The notes beneath the pieces were generated by a model, which did no database searches, had not been told where the DNA came from, and saw only the letters and a program-made list of their open reading frames with translations. A DNA stretch of 64,000 bases, taken from positions 61,620 through 125,619 of the forward strand of contig CAJUSL010000001.1 of NCBI GenBank assembly GCA_910589135.1. The letters are read 5' to 3'. This DNA is from an uncultured Eggerthellaceae bacterium. Its GTDB lineage: Bacteria; Actinomycetota; Coriobacteriia; Coriobacteriales; Eggerthellaceae. The position numbers and the translations under genes are program-made. Every line of letters begins with the position of its first letter. The stretch's first letter is position 1. Shown in pieces: positions 36,423 through 46,096 of the stretch.

Positions 36423-39400
36423 TTGACCGACCTCGCCCATCTGACACGAGCGTTTTCGCACGACCCGGTGCGCAGGCAGGACCGCTCGCCTGCGGGTGCG
36501 GTTCCGGCCGGCACGCAGGTCGATTTGGTTCTGCGGGCGGAAGCGGCCGTACGTGGCTGCGTGCACGAGGCGTTGCTGGTGGTCGACGATGCGCAGGGCG
36601 ACACCGTGGGCAGCACGCCGATGGAGGCGTGCGCGGAAGGATACCGGGCGCGCGTGGACACGGCGGGCGAGCCGCGCGTTCTGTTCTACTGGTTCGTCGT
36701 GCGCACCGACGCGGGCGCCATCGTGCACGGTGCCAGGCAGGACGGCCTTGCGACGGCGGGCAGTTCGAGGGTGTGCCAGATGTGCCGGGAGACGCATGCT
36801 CTCGACGTGCTCGGCGACGATGGGGACAGGATTCGCTGTCGCGACGGAGCCGACGTGGCGGAGTGGCCGGGCCCTATTGCCGCACCTTTCCAGCTGACGG
36901 CGTACGACCCGGCGTTCGCGACACCGGATTGGTACGCGGGCAGCGTCATGTACCAGATATTCCCCGACAGGTTCGCCCGAGGCGTCGAAGGCATTCGTCG
37001 CGATGGGGTGGAATCGCACGTGCGCCGCGGGTGGCCCGTGCAGCTGCACGAGGACTGGAACGAGCCGCCTGCCTGGGGAGACTCTTACGATCCGGTCGAT
37101 TTTTTCGGGGGGACGTTCGCTGGCATCGAGCAGAGGCTGGACTATCTGGCGTCGCTCGGCGTTGGCACCGTGTATCTGAACCCCATCTGCGAGGCGCGGT
37201 CCAACCATCGCTACGACACGGGCGACTATCGGCAGGTCGACCCCATTCTGGGCACGTGGGAAGACTTCGAGCGCTTGAGCGAAGCGGCCGCTAAGCGTGG
37301 GATCCGCATCGTTTTGGACACCGTGCTGTCGCACACGGGCGCCGCCAGCCGCTATTTCAATCTGGACGGATCGTACGACTCGCTGGGAGCGGCGCAGGAC
37401 GAATGCTCGCCCTACCGTTCGTGGTACGACTTCGCGCACCCCACGCAGTACGCGCCCTACCGCTGCTGGTGGAACGACCCCACGCTTCCCGAAGTCGAGG
37501 AACACGATCCCTCTTGGCAGGCTTTCGTGTTCGGGGACGGCCTTCTGGCCGAATGGGTTCGCCATGGAGCCGGCGGCTTGCGTTTGGACGTGGCCGACGA
37601 GATTCCCGACGACGTGCTGGAGAAAGTGCGCCAGGCCGTCAAGGCCGCGTCGCCCGATGCCGTCGTCATCGGCGAGGTGTGGGAAGACCCCACCACCAAG
37701 GAAAGCTACGGCGCGCGTCGCACGTACGCGCTGGGCCGGTCGCTCGACACGGTGATGAACTACCCGTTGCGCGCGAGCCTTCTGCGGTTCGCGCTCGGGC
37801 ACACGGACGCCCCGCAGCTCGCCACCTTCCTCAAGATGCAGCAATCGAACTACCCGGCCCCGCTGCACCGCGGGCTGATGAACCTGCTTTCGACGCACGA
37901 CGTGGAGCGCGTGCGCAGCGTGCTCGATTTGGGCATGGAGTTCCGCGACCGGCCGCGCGACGAGCAGGCGGCCCTGGTGGCCGGCATCGACAGCGAGGCC
38001 GACGCGCGTGGCGCGCTGCTGCAGCGCCTGCTTGCCTGCATCATATATATGCTGCCGGGCGTGCCATGCCTGTATTACGGCGACGAGCGCGGCATGCAGG
38101 GAGGCCGCGATCCGTTCGACCGGGCGACGTTTCCCTGGGACGGCGAGCGGGCCGACTGCGGGCGCGACGTGACCGGCTTTTATCGGGCGCTTGGGAAGCT
38201 GCGTTCGCGGTCCGAGGTGTTGAAGCGGGGAAGCGCGGCGTTCTATTCCTACGGGAAGGACGTCGCATGCGTCTTGCGCATGGCGGCCGAAGGCGTGACG
38301 CTCGACGGCGCCTTGCTGTGCGTCGCCAACCGCTCCGACGAGCAGGTTGACTTCGTGATCGACCTGGTGGATGCATCCGCCGGGCTTTCTGCTGCCGAAG
38401 CGCGCGCCTTGCGGTTCGACGGGGCCGTGCCGCGCTGCGTGCTGGCCACCGACGAAAGCGGCAACCTGCCTGCATGGAAGGCAACCCTGGAGGACGGCAT
38501 CTTCCGCAGCACGGTGGGGCCGCGCCAGGCATGCGTGTTCCGGCTTGACGCCGGTTTGCAGAAGCCGCTCGGCAAGGGGCTCGGCGTCATCTGCCACATC
38601 ACGTCGGTTCCCAACGAAGACGCTGTGGGCGGGCGAGTCGGCCCTGGCACGCTGGGTGCTCCGGCGAAGCGGTTCGTCGACGTGCTTGCGAAGCATGGCG
38701 TGCGCTACTGGCAGATTCTGCCGCTGAACCCCACCGACGAATACGGCTCGCCCTATGCGGGGCTGTCGGCTTTCGCCGGCAACACGCGCCTGCTCGAAGC
38801 CGGCACCGTGCTTGACGACGCGGTTGCGGACACGGCTGCTTGCCGGGCCTTCGTCGAGGCAAACCGTGAGTGGCTGGTTCCCTATGCGACGTTCGTTGCC
38901 ATCAAGCGGGAAACCGGCGGCGCGCTTTGGCGCGACTGGCCCGAACGCTATCGCCGCTGGACGCCGGCGCTTGCCAACGATCCTGCGCTCGCCGACGGCA
39001 TCCGTGCCGAGTGCGTGCGTCAGTTCGCGTTCGACCAGCAGTGGCGCGACCTGCGCGTTTATGCCAGCCAGCGCGGCGTGAGCATCGTCGGCGACCTGCC
39101 CATGTACGTGTCGGCCGATTCCGCCGACGCCTGGGTGCATCCGGAATACCTGGCGCTTGACGCGGAGGGACGCTTGACCAGCCAAGGCGGCGTGCCGCCC
39201 GACCAGTTCTCGGCCGAGGGCCAGCTGTGGGGCAACCCTACGTACGACTGGGACGCGCTTGCCGCCAACGGCTACGACTGGTGGCTCGCCCGGTTCCAGC
39301 GCGCGTTCGAATGGTACGACTTCGTGCGCATCGACCACTTCCTGGGCTTCGAGTCGTACTATGCCGTGCCTGCCGGCGCGCAGGCGACCGAAGGCGCGTG

Positions 39401-39872
39401 GCTGCCTGGGCCGGGCATCGAGCTGTTCCGCGCGGCCTACGAACGCTTCGGCCCGCTGCCCGTCATCGCCGAGGACCTGGGCATCGTCACGCCGCAGGTG
39501 CAGCAGCTGCTGGCCGAGACCGGCTTTACCGGCATGGACGTCGTACAGTTCTTCGACGGCGACCCCGTGCAATGGTGGCAGCCGCAGCCGGGGAAGGCGT
39601 GCTTCACCAGCACGCACGACACGCAGACGCTGCTGGGTTGGGTGAAGCGGCGCTACGGCCTTGGGGGCGCGGGCGAGGACGGGGCGCGGGAGGCAAGGCG
39701 CATCGCCGACGAGCTGATGGCGCGCGTGACGTCTTCGGATGCGGGCGTGGCGTTCGTGTCGCTGCAGGACGTGCTGCGCCTGGACGATGCGGCGCGCATG
39801 AACGTGCCCGGCACGGCGGAAGGAAACTGGGCCTGGCAGGCCACGCAGCGCGACCTCGACCGGTGGGAATAG
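36423..39872 (+). CDS. malQ: Fused GH13 alpha-glucanase and 4-alpha-glucanotransferase
   Basis: A protein of 1149 residues from TTG 36423 with two complete catalytic units. Residues 1-710 resemble neopullulanase/cyclomaltodextrinase: an N-terminal beta domain, MYQIFPDRFA, nucleophile Asp389 in GGLRLDVADE, acid Glu418 in VIGEVWED, and LSTHDVER. Residues 715-1149 are a GH77 MalQ: SPYAGLSAFAGN, GDLPMYVSADSADAW, nucleophile Asp971 in RIDHFLGF and Glu1017 in IAEDLG. The pair could trim branched limit dextrins and disproportionate short maltooligosaccharides left by GlgP. The joined domains are the second fusion in this pathway here. The gene lies six bases after glgP. Confidence 0.87.
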   Translation: MTDLAHLTRAFSHDPVRRQDRSPAGAVPAGTQVDLVLRAEAAVRGCVHEALLVVDDAQGDTVGSTPMEACAEGYRARVDTAGEPRVLFYWFVVRTDAGAIVHGARQDGLATAGSSRVCQMCRETHALDVLGDDGDRIRCRDGADVAEWPGPIAAPFQLTAYDPAFATPDWYAGSVMYQIFPDRFARGVEGIRRDGVESHVRRGWPVQLHEDWNEPPAWGDSYDPVDFFGGTFAGIEQRLDYLASLGVGTVYLNPICEARSNHRYDTGDYRQVDPILGTWEDFERLSEAAAKRGIRIVLDTVLSHTGAASRYFNLDGSYDSLGAAQDECSPYRSWYDFAHPTQYAPYRCWWNDPTLPEVEEHDPSWQAFVFGDGLLAEWVRHGAGGLRLDVADEIPDDVLEKVRQAVKAASPDAVVIGEVWEDPTTKESYGARRTYALGRSLDTVMNYPLRASLLRFALGHTDAPQLATFLKMQQSNYPAPLHRGLMNLLSTHDVERVRSVLDLGMEFRDRPRDEQAALVAGIDSEADARGALLQRLLACIIYMLPGVPCLYYGDERGMQGGRDPFDRATFPWDGERADCGRDVTGFYRALGKLRSRSEVLKRGSAAFYSYGKDVACVLRMAAEGVTLDGALLCVANRSDEQVDFVIDLVDASAGLSAAEARALRFDGAVPRCVLATDESGNLPAWKATLEDGIFRSTVGPRQACVFRLDAGLQKPLGKGLGVICHITSVPNEDAVGGRVGPGTLGAPAKRFVDVLAKHGVRYWQILPLNPTDEYGSPYAGLSAFAGNTRLLEAGTVLDDAVADTAACRAFVEANREWLVPYATFVAIKRETGGALWRDWPERYRRWTPALANDPALADGIRAECVRQFAFDQQWRDLRVYASQRGVSIVGDLPMYVSADSADAWVHPEYLALDAEGRLTSQGGVPPDQFSAEGQLWGNPTYDWDALAANGYDWWLARFQRAFEWYDFVRIDHFLGFESYYAVPAGAQATEGAWLPGPGIELFRAAYERFGPLPVIAEDLGIVTPQVQQLLAETGFTGMDVVQFFDGDPVQWWQPQPGKACFTSTHDTQTLLGWVKRRYGLGGAGEDGAREARRIADELMARVTSSDAGVAFVSLQDVLRLDDAARMNVPGTAEGNWAWQATQRDLDRWE

Positions 39873-39911
39873 CCGGCCCCTCGCCGTCCGGCTGCCCGGT
39901 GTCGGGCGTTG

Positions 39912-41240
39912 TTAGCCGCCTTGCAGTTCCCCTTCCAGGACCTCGGTGCCTTCCAGGATCTCGGTGAGGATCGTGTCGCGGTTGAGGGGCTTCCCCGAGA
40001 TCACGCGGTTCGCCACATCCTGAAACGCCTCGACCAGCTCGGTTGCACAGAAGAGCCGATGTTTCGAAAGGCGTCCGCTTTCTGCGATGTATCCGCACTT
40101 CAACAGCGCGTGCATGGCGTTGTTCGTCGCCGAGAAGCTTCGGTCGAGCTTTTCGGCTGCGATGGCTACGGTAAGGTAGGGCCATTCCAGGAACAGCTTC
40201 GCAAGGTCCATCACGGTGGAGTCGCTGCGCACGGCGTCGATTTTCTTCTGCGCATTCGTCCACAAGGCGTCCAGCACGTTCATGCAGATCTGGGCGACCC
40301 TGGTCGATATGTTCGTGCAGAACGCCGTGGACTGGAACACCGCCTTCACGATTTCGGGCGTGAAGGAGCCTTTGGCGATGCTCGTCATGTTGCTGGCAAT
40401 GGACTGGGTGTGCTGCTTGACGTTGAGGGAAGGGCCGACGGCGAGGGGGGCGATGGAGCCCGTCAGCAGGCCCCTTCGGTAGAACACCACGTACGAGAAA
40501 ATCCGCTCGAACGCATCGAGGTTTCCGGCGTACGGCTTCATGAGCTGCAGGTGGGCGTGCGACAATTCGGCTTGGACCGACACCAGCAAGGTGTTCGAGT
40601 TGACCAGGTCGACATATTCCCGAAGCAGCTCGTCGTACTGCTCGTTGCCGAAAGCGGGGCCTTCCCTTGCGTCGGGTTCGAAGTCGTCGATGCCGGACTC
40701 TTCCAGGTCGGAAAGCAGCCCGATTTCGCTTTCGTTGTAAAGGCGTCTGACTGCGCTGAAGATGTTCTGATCGATGTGCATCCCGGCGCCAATGTTCCGA
40801 GAAACCCATTCGACGGTTTTCATGTACCGATAGCAGACGACGTCGCCGAGCCCGTTTGCGAGCCCGGACTTTTTGGCGAGCCTGACGAGCGAGGTGTTGT
40901 CGTCGTCCGAGAACGGGGAGTTCATCACCGCCGCCTCGAGGGTTGCAACGTCTTCGTACCGCACGCGCCTTCCGTCGATGCTGCTCGAGCAAATCGCATC
41001 GATCCGCAGCAGCTGCCGTTTCAGAGCGGTCCGCAGCTTGCATTTCGATGCCATGGCGTCGAAATGCGCAAGCTTCGATTCCGACGACGCCAGGACGCCG
41101 GCAGTGTCTAGGTCGATGAATATGCCTTCATATCGCGGAAGCTTTGTCACAGCCGACTCTCTCGATAGGCCAATCAATGCGGCAAACCATCTCATGAACA
41201 GGGAAATTATATTGCGGAATACGGGGGCAAGCTGCAACAT
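39912..41240 (-). CDS. Fic-derived regulator with destroyed active site and C-terminal winged helix
   Basis: A protein of 442 residues from ATG 41240 (GGGGGAAG upstream; another possible start is ATG 41195, just after TATAAT on this strand). SSSIDGRRV at residue 85 matches the SSxIEG helix of Fic proteins. Residues 226-258 align with the Fic core, but HPFxDGNGR is replaced by KPYAGNLDA, losing the catalytic His and phosphate-binding residues. The C-terminus (LFLEWPYLTVAIAAEKL to SKHRLFCATELVEAF) is the winged helix usual after Fic domains. It is therefore probably a pure transcriptional regulator. It is divergent from the molybdoenzyme at 41367, its likely target. Confidence 0.7.
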   Translation of the reverse strand: MLQLAPVFRNIISLFMRWFAALIGLSRESAVTKLPRYEGIFIDLDTAGVLASSESKLAHFDAMASKCKLRTALKRQLLRIDAICSSSIDGRRVRYEDVATLEAAVMNSPFSDDDNTSLVRLAKKSGLANGLGDVVCYRYMKTVEWVSRNIGAGMHIDQNIFSAVRRLYNESEIGLLSDLEESGIDDFEPDAREGPAFGNEQYDELLREYVDLVNSNTLLVSVQAELSHAHLQLMKPYAGNLDAFERIFSYVVFYRRGLLTGSIAPLAVGPSLNVKQHTQSIASNMTSIAKGSFTPEIVKAVFQSTAFCTNISTRVAQICMNVLDALWTNAQKKIDAVRSDSTVMDLAKLFLEWPYLTVAIAAEKLDRSFSATNNAMHALLKCGYIAESGRLSKHRLFCATELVEAFQDVANRVISGKPLNRDTILTEILEGTEVLEGELQGG

Positions 41241-41366
41241 TGCAACTTCCCCCGTAGCCTGCAATGAGTCGGGCCAGCAACAGACTATTCTTCATGAAGA
41301 TAACACACGGCGCGCGAAGCGCTCCATATCATCTCCCCAATGTCAAAGAGCTGGATTGGAGGGGAG

Positions 41367-43865
41367 ATGAGCAAGGGCAAGATAGTGGAAGGCCTGTCCG
41401 CCCGCCATCAAGGCACGCAGGTCAGATATACCTGCTGCGCGCAGAACGGATGTTGGGACGCAAGCTGCATCGTCAAGTGCGAAACGAAGGACGGAAGGCT
41501 GGTCTCGCTGTCGGCCGACGACAGCATCAACGAGGGAATACCGCGCGAAGACGTCGGCGACCAGGCGCTTCGCGAGGGCATGGTGCAGATGCGTCCCTGT
41601 GCGATGGGCCATGCATGGCGAGGAGAGCTGGACGCGCCGACGCGCATCCTCTACCCCATGAAGAGGGTGGGAGGCAAGGGGCCGGGCAATGGCCACTTCG
41701 AGCGCATCTCTTGGGACGAGGCGCTGGACACCATCGCCTCCAAGCTGATCGAGTTCAAGGAGAAGTACGGCCCGTACTTCCTGGCTCACAGCGTGGACGA
41801 CTGTTTCGAGGAATGCGGATTCAAGCTTGCGCCGTGGTTCGGTGTTGGCATGGCGGCATGGGGAGACAACTCGTGCTCGGGAACGACCTTGGGCGAGAAG
41901 CTGCACCTGGGCTTCGACATGGTCTCTGCGTTCCACGGCCAGACCGACGTGTGCGTTGGGTTCGAGGCACCCGACCTTCTGAACTCGAACCTGATCGTGC
42001 TGTGGGGCATCGACCCCTTGGTTGGATGGTTTGGAAGCGTGTCCTACTACATGAAGCTGGCGCAGGAGAAGGGCGCGAAGGTCATCGTGGTCGACCCGCG
42101 CTACACCAACAGCGCCGAGACGCTTGCGGACCAGTGGCTCCCCATTCGGCCGGGCACCGACATCGCCATGCTCCTGGCCATCGCGCACGTGCTCTACTCG
42201 GAAGACCTCTACGACCACGACTACGTCGAGAAGTGGGTCGAGCCCGGCGGGTTCGAGAAGTGGCGCGCCTACGTCATGGGCGAGGTGGACGGGGTGGAGA
42301 AGACGCCGGAGTGGGCCGAAGGCATCTGCGCGCTTCCGGCAGAAACCATCCGCGCGTTCGCGAAGCTCTATGCCGAAAGCAAGCCGGTGCACCTGCAGTT
42401 TTACTATGCTCCCGCGAAGCGCCATCTTGGCGAGTATTGCGCAAGTGCCGCGATGCTGCTGCAGGCCATGACGGGAAACCTTTCCATCGCAGGCGGCTGC
42501 GAGACGGGTTGCAGCCTGGTGACTCCGGCCCGCATGCCGTTTCCCGAAGTGGACTGGCGGCAGGCCGAGGCGGAATACGAGCCGCCCGTCTGCTACAACA
42601 TCCAGAAGATCGCCGAGGCCATCATTTCCAGGCCACGCTACGACGCGGGCGAGATTTCCGAGGAGGCCTACCGCAGGCTGATCGGCTCCCCTCCCGGCGC
42701 GCCGCTGCCCAACATCAAGATGATGATCGTGGAGAACCAGTACCCGATAAGCCACCACAAGACGAACAAGCGCCTGGAATCGCTCGAGAAGTGCGAGTTC
42801 GTGTGGGGCTACCAGTGGCATTACGGGCAGGCGTCGCTCGATTTCATGGACATCGTTCTTCCCGGCATCAACATGATGTTCGAATGCCGCGACGACTACA
42901 TGCTGGGCTCCGAGCGCTTCATGTACGGCCCGAACGGCATGCGGAACTACTTCATGTACGCCGACAAGGTCTGCGAGCCGCCCGGCGAGGTGAGGCCGCG
43001 CCATTGGATGTACACGCAGCTGGCCAAGCGGCTTGGCATCGTCGACAAGTACAACCCGCGCCTTGCGGACGTGCCGATCGAAGAATGGGACGATGCGGTT
43101 CACGAGCTCTACCACGAGGCGTACGACGCGTGGGCGGAAGACCCGACGGGCAGGCTTGCCGAGCTGGGCGTGGAGCCGAAGCCCTGGGAGGAATTCCTGA
43201 AGAAGCCGATTGTGCGCATTCCCATCGACGAGGCGTTCTACCCGTATAAGAACTACATGGAGAAGGGCGGCATCGTGGACGGCCGGTCCCCGTTCGGCAC
43301 CCTGACCGGCAAGATCGAATTCAGCTCCACGCTTTGCGAGTCCATGGACATGGTAAACGAGACCTGGTACCGGGGGCACCTCGAGCCGTATCCCGTGATC
43401 AACCCGCTCTACATGGGAGGCCATGAGCCGAACGACAGCTTCTATCATCCGAAGGCGCAGTCGTACCCCCTTTCCCTCATCACGCCGGTTTCCGCCTACC
43501 GGCAGCACGCGTGCCTGGACGCAAACCCGCAGCTTCGTGACGAGACCTATCGCCATGCCGTGTGGGTCAGCCCGTCCGACGCCGTCAAGCGTGGGCTGGC
43601 GGATGGCGAGGTTGCCCGGGTGTTCAACGAGTTCGGCGAAATCAGGCTTCCGGTCTACGTGACCTCGCGCATGTCGCCGGGCACGGCGGCCGTGTTCCAC
43701 GGCGCATGGTACGCGCCCGACGTCGAAGGCAAGACGTCTTCCATGCCGTGGGGCGTCGACCACCGCGGCACGCCCAACTTCCTCATAGGGGACGAGCATT
43801 GGCCTCATGTCGTGGGAGCGTTGCTGATCGGTGGCCTCGTCGAAGTCGAGAAGATGGGAGAGTGA
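41367..43865 (+). CDS. Molybdopterin oxidoreductase large subunit, DMSO-reductase family
   Basis: A protein of 832 residues. ATG 41367 is chosen over ATG 41340 because GGAGGGG precedes it. The N-terminus has a [4Fe-4S] set (CCAQNGCWDASCIVKC, then RPCAMG) and no twin-arginine signal, implying a cytosolic enzyme. FERISWDEALDTIASKL, LIVLWGIDPLVGW, VVDPRYTNSAE and RPGTDIAMLLAI bind the bis-MGD cofactor. It is clearly distinct from the paralogues at 28910 and 61726. It is transcribed with a four-cluster ferredoxin four bases downstream. The substrate is unknown; use of an imported organic electron acceptor is the inference from the MFS partner and the lack of a membrane anchor subunit. Confidence 0.85.
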   Translation: MSKGKIVEGLSARHQGTQVRYTCCAQNGCWDASCIVKCETKDGRLVSLSADDSINEGIPREDVGDQALREGMVQMRPCAMGHAWRGELDAPTRILYPMKRVGGKGPGNGHFERISWDEALDTIASKLIEFKEKYGPYFLAHSVDDCFEECGFKLAPWFGVGMAAWGDNSCSGTTLGEKLHLGFDMVSAFHGQTDVCVGFEAPDLLNSNLIVLWGIDPLVGWFGSVSYYMKLAQEKGAKVIVVDPRYTNSAETLADQWLPIRPGTDIAMLLAIAHVLYSEDLYDHDYVEKWVEPGGFEKWRAYVMGEVDGVEKTPEWAEGICALPAETIRAFAKLYAESKPVHLQFYYAPAKRHLGEYCASAAMLLQAMTGNLSIAGGCETGCSLVTPARMPFPEVDWRQAEAEYEPPVCYNIQKIAEAIISRPRYDAGEISEEAYRRLIGSPPGAPLPNIKMMIVENQYPISHHKTNKRLESLEKCEFVWGYQWHYGQASLDFMDIVLPGINMMFECRDDYMLGSERFMYGPNGMRNYFMYADKVCEPPGEVRPRHWMYTQLAKRLGIVDKYNPRLADVPIEEWDDAVHELYHEAYDAWAEDPTGRLAELGVEPKPWEEFLKKPIVRIPIDEAFYPYKNYMEKGGIVDGRSPFGTLTGKIEFSSTLCESMDMVNETWYRGHLEPYPVINPLYMGGHEPNDSFYHPKAQSYPLSLITPVSAYRQHACLDANPQLRDETYRHAVWVSPSDAVKRGLADGEVARVFNEFGEIRLPVYVTSRMSPGTAAVFHGAWYAPDVEGKTSSMPWGVDHRGTPNFLIGDEHWPHVVGALLIGGLVEVEKMGE

Positions 43866-43869
43866 TCGC

Positions 43870-44610
43870 ATGACGCAGTACGGATTCTTCTTCGATCAGA
43901 CCCGCTGCTACGGATGCCAGGCTTGCGCCACCGCGTGCAAGGATTGGAACAATCTCGAGCCGGGGCCCGAGAAGTGGATGTGCGTATACGAGTGGGAGAC
44001 GGGCGCGTTTCCCAGCATGCGCATTCACGAGCTGGCGTTCTCGTGCGGCCATTGCGACAACCCGGCGTGCGTCCCCGCGTGCCCCGAGGGTGCCATATTC
44101 AAGGAGGACGAATACGGCGCGGTGCTGGTCGACCAGGACAAATGCGTCGGGTGCCGAAGCTGCGCCGAGGCATGTCCCTACGGGGCGCCCAAGTTCGCAT
44201 CGGAGGACCCGGGCGCAAAGATGTCGAAATGCACGATGTGCATCGACCGCCTGGCGGCCGGCGACCTTCCGCAATGCGTGCTCGCGTGCCCCATTCGCGC
44301 CTTCGACTTCGGCCCCATGGACGAGATGGTGGCGAAATACGGCAACGACCGGCGTGTCGAGGGAATGCCCGATACCGACGTCGTCGTCAACGAAGTCTTC
44401 AAGCCGCTGCAGCCGAAGCAGGACGTGATTCCGCTCGACATCGAGCGGCTCATGGCGCTGCAGAAGAAGAGGGGGACGCTGCCCGACACCTTCGAGAGCG
44501 TTTCCGATGTCATCGACATCCCCGAGGGCATCCGCTTCCGGGACTCGCTGCACATGAAGAACCTGACCGCACAAGAGGTGATGAGGGCGACGAGAAACGA
44601 CCTTGGCTAG
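43870..44610 (+). CDS. Four-cluster ferredoxin subunit (DmsB/PsrB-like)
   Basis: An electron-transfer protein of 246 residues. ATG 43870, behind GGGAGAG, leaves four bases after the large subunit. Cys groups CYGCQACATAC, CGHCDNPACVPAC, CVGCRSCAEAC and CTMC...CVLAC supply 16 ligands for four [4Fe-4S] clusters, the standard DmsB pattern. The C-terminal 70 residues (VFKPLQPKQDV onward) extend past the core. No NrfD/DmsC anchor is encoded nearby, so electrons probably come from a soluble donor. Confidence 0.88.
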   Translation: MTQYGFFFDQTRCYGCQACATACKDWNNLEPGPEKWMCVYEWETGAFPSMRIHELAFSCGHCDNPACVPACPEGAIFKEDEYGAVLVDQDKCVGCRSCAEACPYGAPKFASEDPGAKMSKCTMCIDRLAAGDLPQCVLACPIRAFDFGPMDEMVAKYGNDRRVEGMPDTDVVVNEVFKPLQPKQDVIPLDIERLMALQKKRGTLPDTFESVSDVIDIPEGIRFRDSLHMKNLTAQEVMRATRNDLG

Positions 44611-44654
44611 CGAGCGGAGCTAGGCGAGGCAAGGCCAAGTGCGCGAAATCAAGC

Positions 44655-44680
44655 GACCAGGCGTTGCTCGACGCCTGGTC
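44655..44680 (+). promoter_or_regulatory. Intercistronic stem-loop before the MFS gene
   Basis: GACCAGGCG (44655-44663) pairs perfectly with CGCCTGGTC (44672-44680) around an 8-base loop, directly before AAAAAGGAGG, the ribosome site of the transporter gene. No T-run follows, so it is more likely an mRNA processing or stabilising stem than a terminator. Confidence 0.6.
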
Positions 44681-44701
44681 AGAGCAAAAAGGAGGAAGAA
44701 C

Positions 44702-46003
44702 ATGCAAGTGGCGACGGAAACGATGAAGGCGCCATCGAAATCGAGTTTGTACAACCCCAAGGTGGCCTGGCTTGCGCTCGTTGGCGGCCTTCTGATCTAC
44801 TTCGTGAACAGCGCTGCACAGTACAAGGTTCCGCCAATCATGGTCGAGCTCAACGAGGCGCTCGGCCTTTCGCTGGTTGACTCCGGCTGGCTCATGTCGA
44901 TCATGAGCCTCCTCGGACTCGTCCTGGCTCTTCCCGCCGGGGCCATCATCGAGAAGATCGGCGTGAAGTGGGCAACCGTGGCTGCCGCTTCGTTCCAGCT
45001 TGTCGGCTCGTTGGTGGGAACGTTTGCGACAGGCTTCGGGCTCATGCTCTTCAGCCGAGCGCTGGAAGGCGTGGCCCTGGGCCTGTGCAACGTTTCCGCA
45101 TTCGCGGTCATCGCGGCGTTCTTCCCTCCCGAGAAGAGAGGGCTGCCGAATTCGCTCAATACCGCCAGCTACACGGTTTCCGTGTTCCTGATGATGAACG
45201 TGGCCGTTCCGCTGAACACCGACTTCGGATGGCAGGGCGTCTGGTGGTTCGTCAACGCGTTGAGCGTGCTTGCGCTTTTGGCGGCTTTGTTCTTCATTCC
45301 CGGAAAGTCGCACGAGGTGGACTTCGAGGACAACAAGACGATTGGGGAAACGCAGGAGAGGATCAGCATCAAGAGGCTGCTGACCACCCCGGCCATTTGG
45401 ATCATTCCCTGCGTGTTCATCGTGTTCAACATTGGCTACTACGGCATATCGACCTACGGACCTACGTACCTCGTTGAGACGGTCGGCGCCGACCAAGCCA
45501 CGGCGAATCTAGCCGTGAGCTGGATGTCGTTGGTGGGTCTGCCTGCCGCGCTCATCGCGGGTGTCGCGCTGGACAAGATCAAGGTCAAGAACCGCAAGTG
45601 GATCGCAGCGGTGGCGATGTTCCTCTTGGCCGTCGGATACTTCTTGGCGTTCAGCATGCCGTCGGTGGAGTCCGAGACCGCGCTGCTGATATTCGTTGGA
45701 TTCGTTTGCACGATCGTGCCGGTTTCGCTGTACACGATCGGCCCCGACACCATTCCGTCTGCGGCCTACGCGGCCATCATTATCGCCATCGTCACCTTTG
45801 GGCAGAATATCGGCATGACGCTCGGGCCCCTCGTCGTTGGCTACATAGTGGATGCCGCGGGAGCCTTCGAGGCTTGTGCGGCGCCCCTGGGAGTGCTGGC
45901 CGTCATCGGAGGCATCATCATGATGTTCGTGAAGGTCAGGCCTGCGAAGGGCTCCGAAAAGCAAGACGTCGATGCCGGCCTTGTTGCCGATGGCGGCGAA
46001 TAG
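44702..46003 (+). CDS. MFS transporter, nitrate/organic-anion type
   Basis: A transporter of 433 residues with about 12 helices. ATG 44702 is favoured by AAGGAGGAAGAAC just before it. NSAAQYKVPPIMVELNEALGLS in the first loop and FFPPEKRGLPNSLNTASYTV after helix 4 are typical of MFS carriers beside Coriobacteriia molybdoenzymes. It is not closely similar to the paralogous pair at 25843 and 31511. It follows the ferredoxin gene after a 91-base gap that holds a stem-loop, so its expression may be set separately. It probably exchanges the molybdoenzyme substrate and product. Confidence 0.82.
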   Translation: MQVATETMKAPSKSSLYNPKVAWLALVGGLLIYFVNSAAQYKVPPIMVELNEALGLSLVDSGWLMSIMSLLGLVLALPAGAIIEKIGVKWATVAAASFQLVGSLVGTFATGFGLMLFSRALEGVALGLCNVSAFAVIAAFFPPEKRGLPNSLNTASYTVSVFLMMNVAVPLNTDFGWQGVWWFVNALSVLALLAALFFIPGKSHEVDFEDNKTIGETQERISIKRLLTTPAIWIIPCVFIVFNIGYYGISTYGPTYLVETVGADQATANLAVSWMSLVGLPAALIAGVALDKIKVKNRKWIAAVAMFLLAVGYFLAFSMPSVESETALLIFVGFVCTIVPVSLYTIGPDTIPSAAYAAIIIAIVTFGQNIGMTLGPLVVGYIVDAAGAFEACAAPLGVLAVIGGIIMMFVKVRPAKGSEKQDVDAGLVADGGE

Positions 46004-46096
46004 CGCATTTGCGGCCATCGTTGCAGGCAAGGGCAACGCGATCGGGCAGCCTTCCTTATGCCCCCTGATACCTTGCTTGGAAAGGGCGTCGTTCAA

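Noticed and set aside
37100..37112. T6 and G6 runs in the amylase-MalQ gene as a second phase-variation site
   Set aside because: The runs are short, encode family-typical residues (DFFGGTF), and such lengths occur by chance at this GC content.
35850..39617. A 1255-codon open frame on the minus strand opposite glgP and the amylase-MalQ gene
   Set aside because: Both sense genes have intact catalytic motifs; the antisense product is compositionally biased and has no family match.
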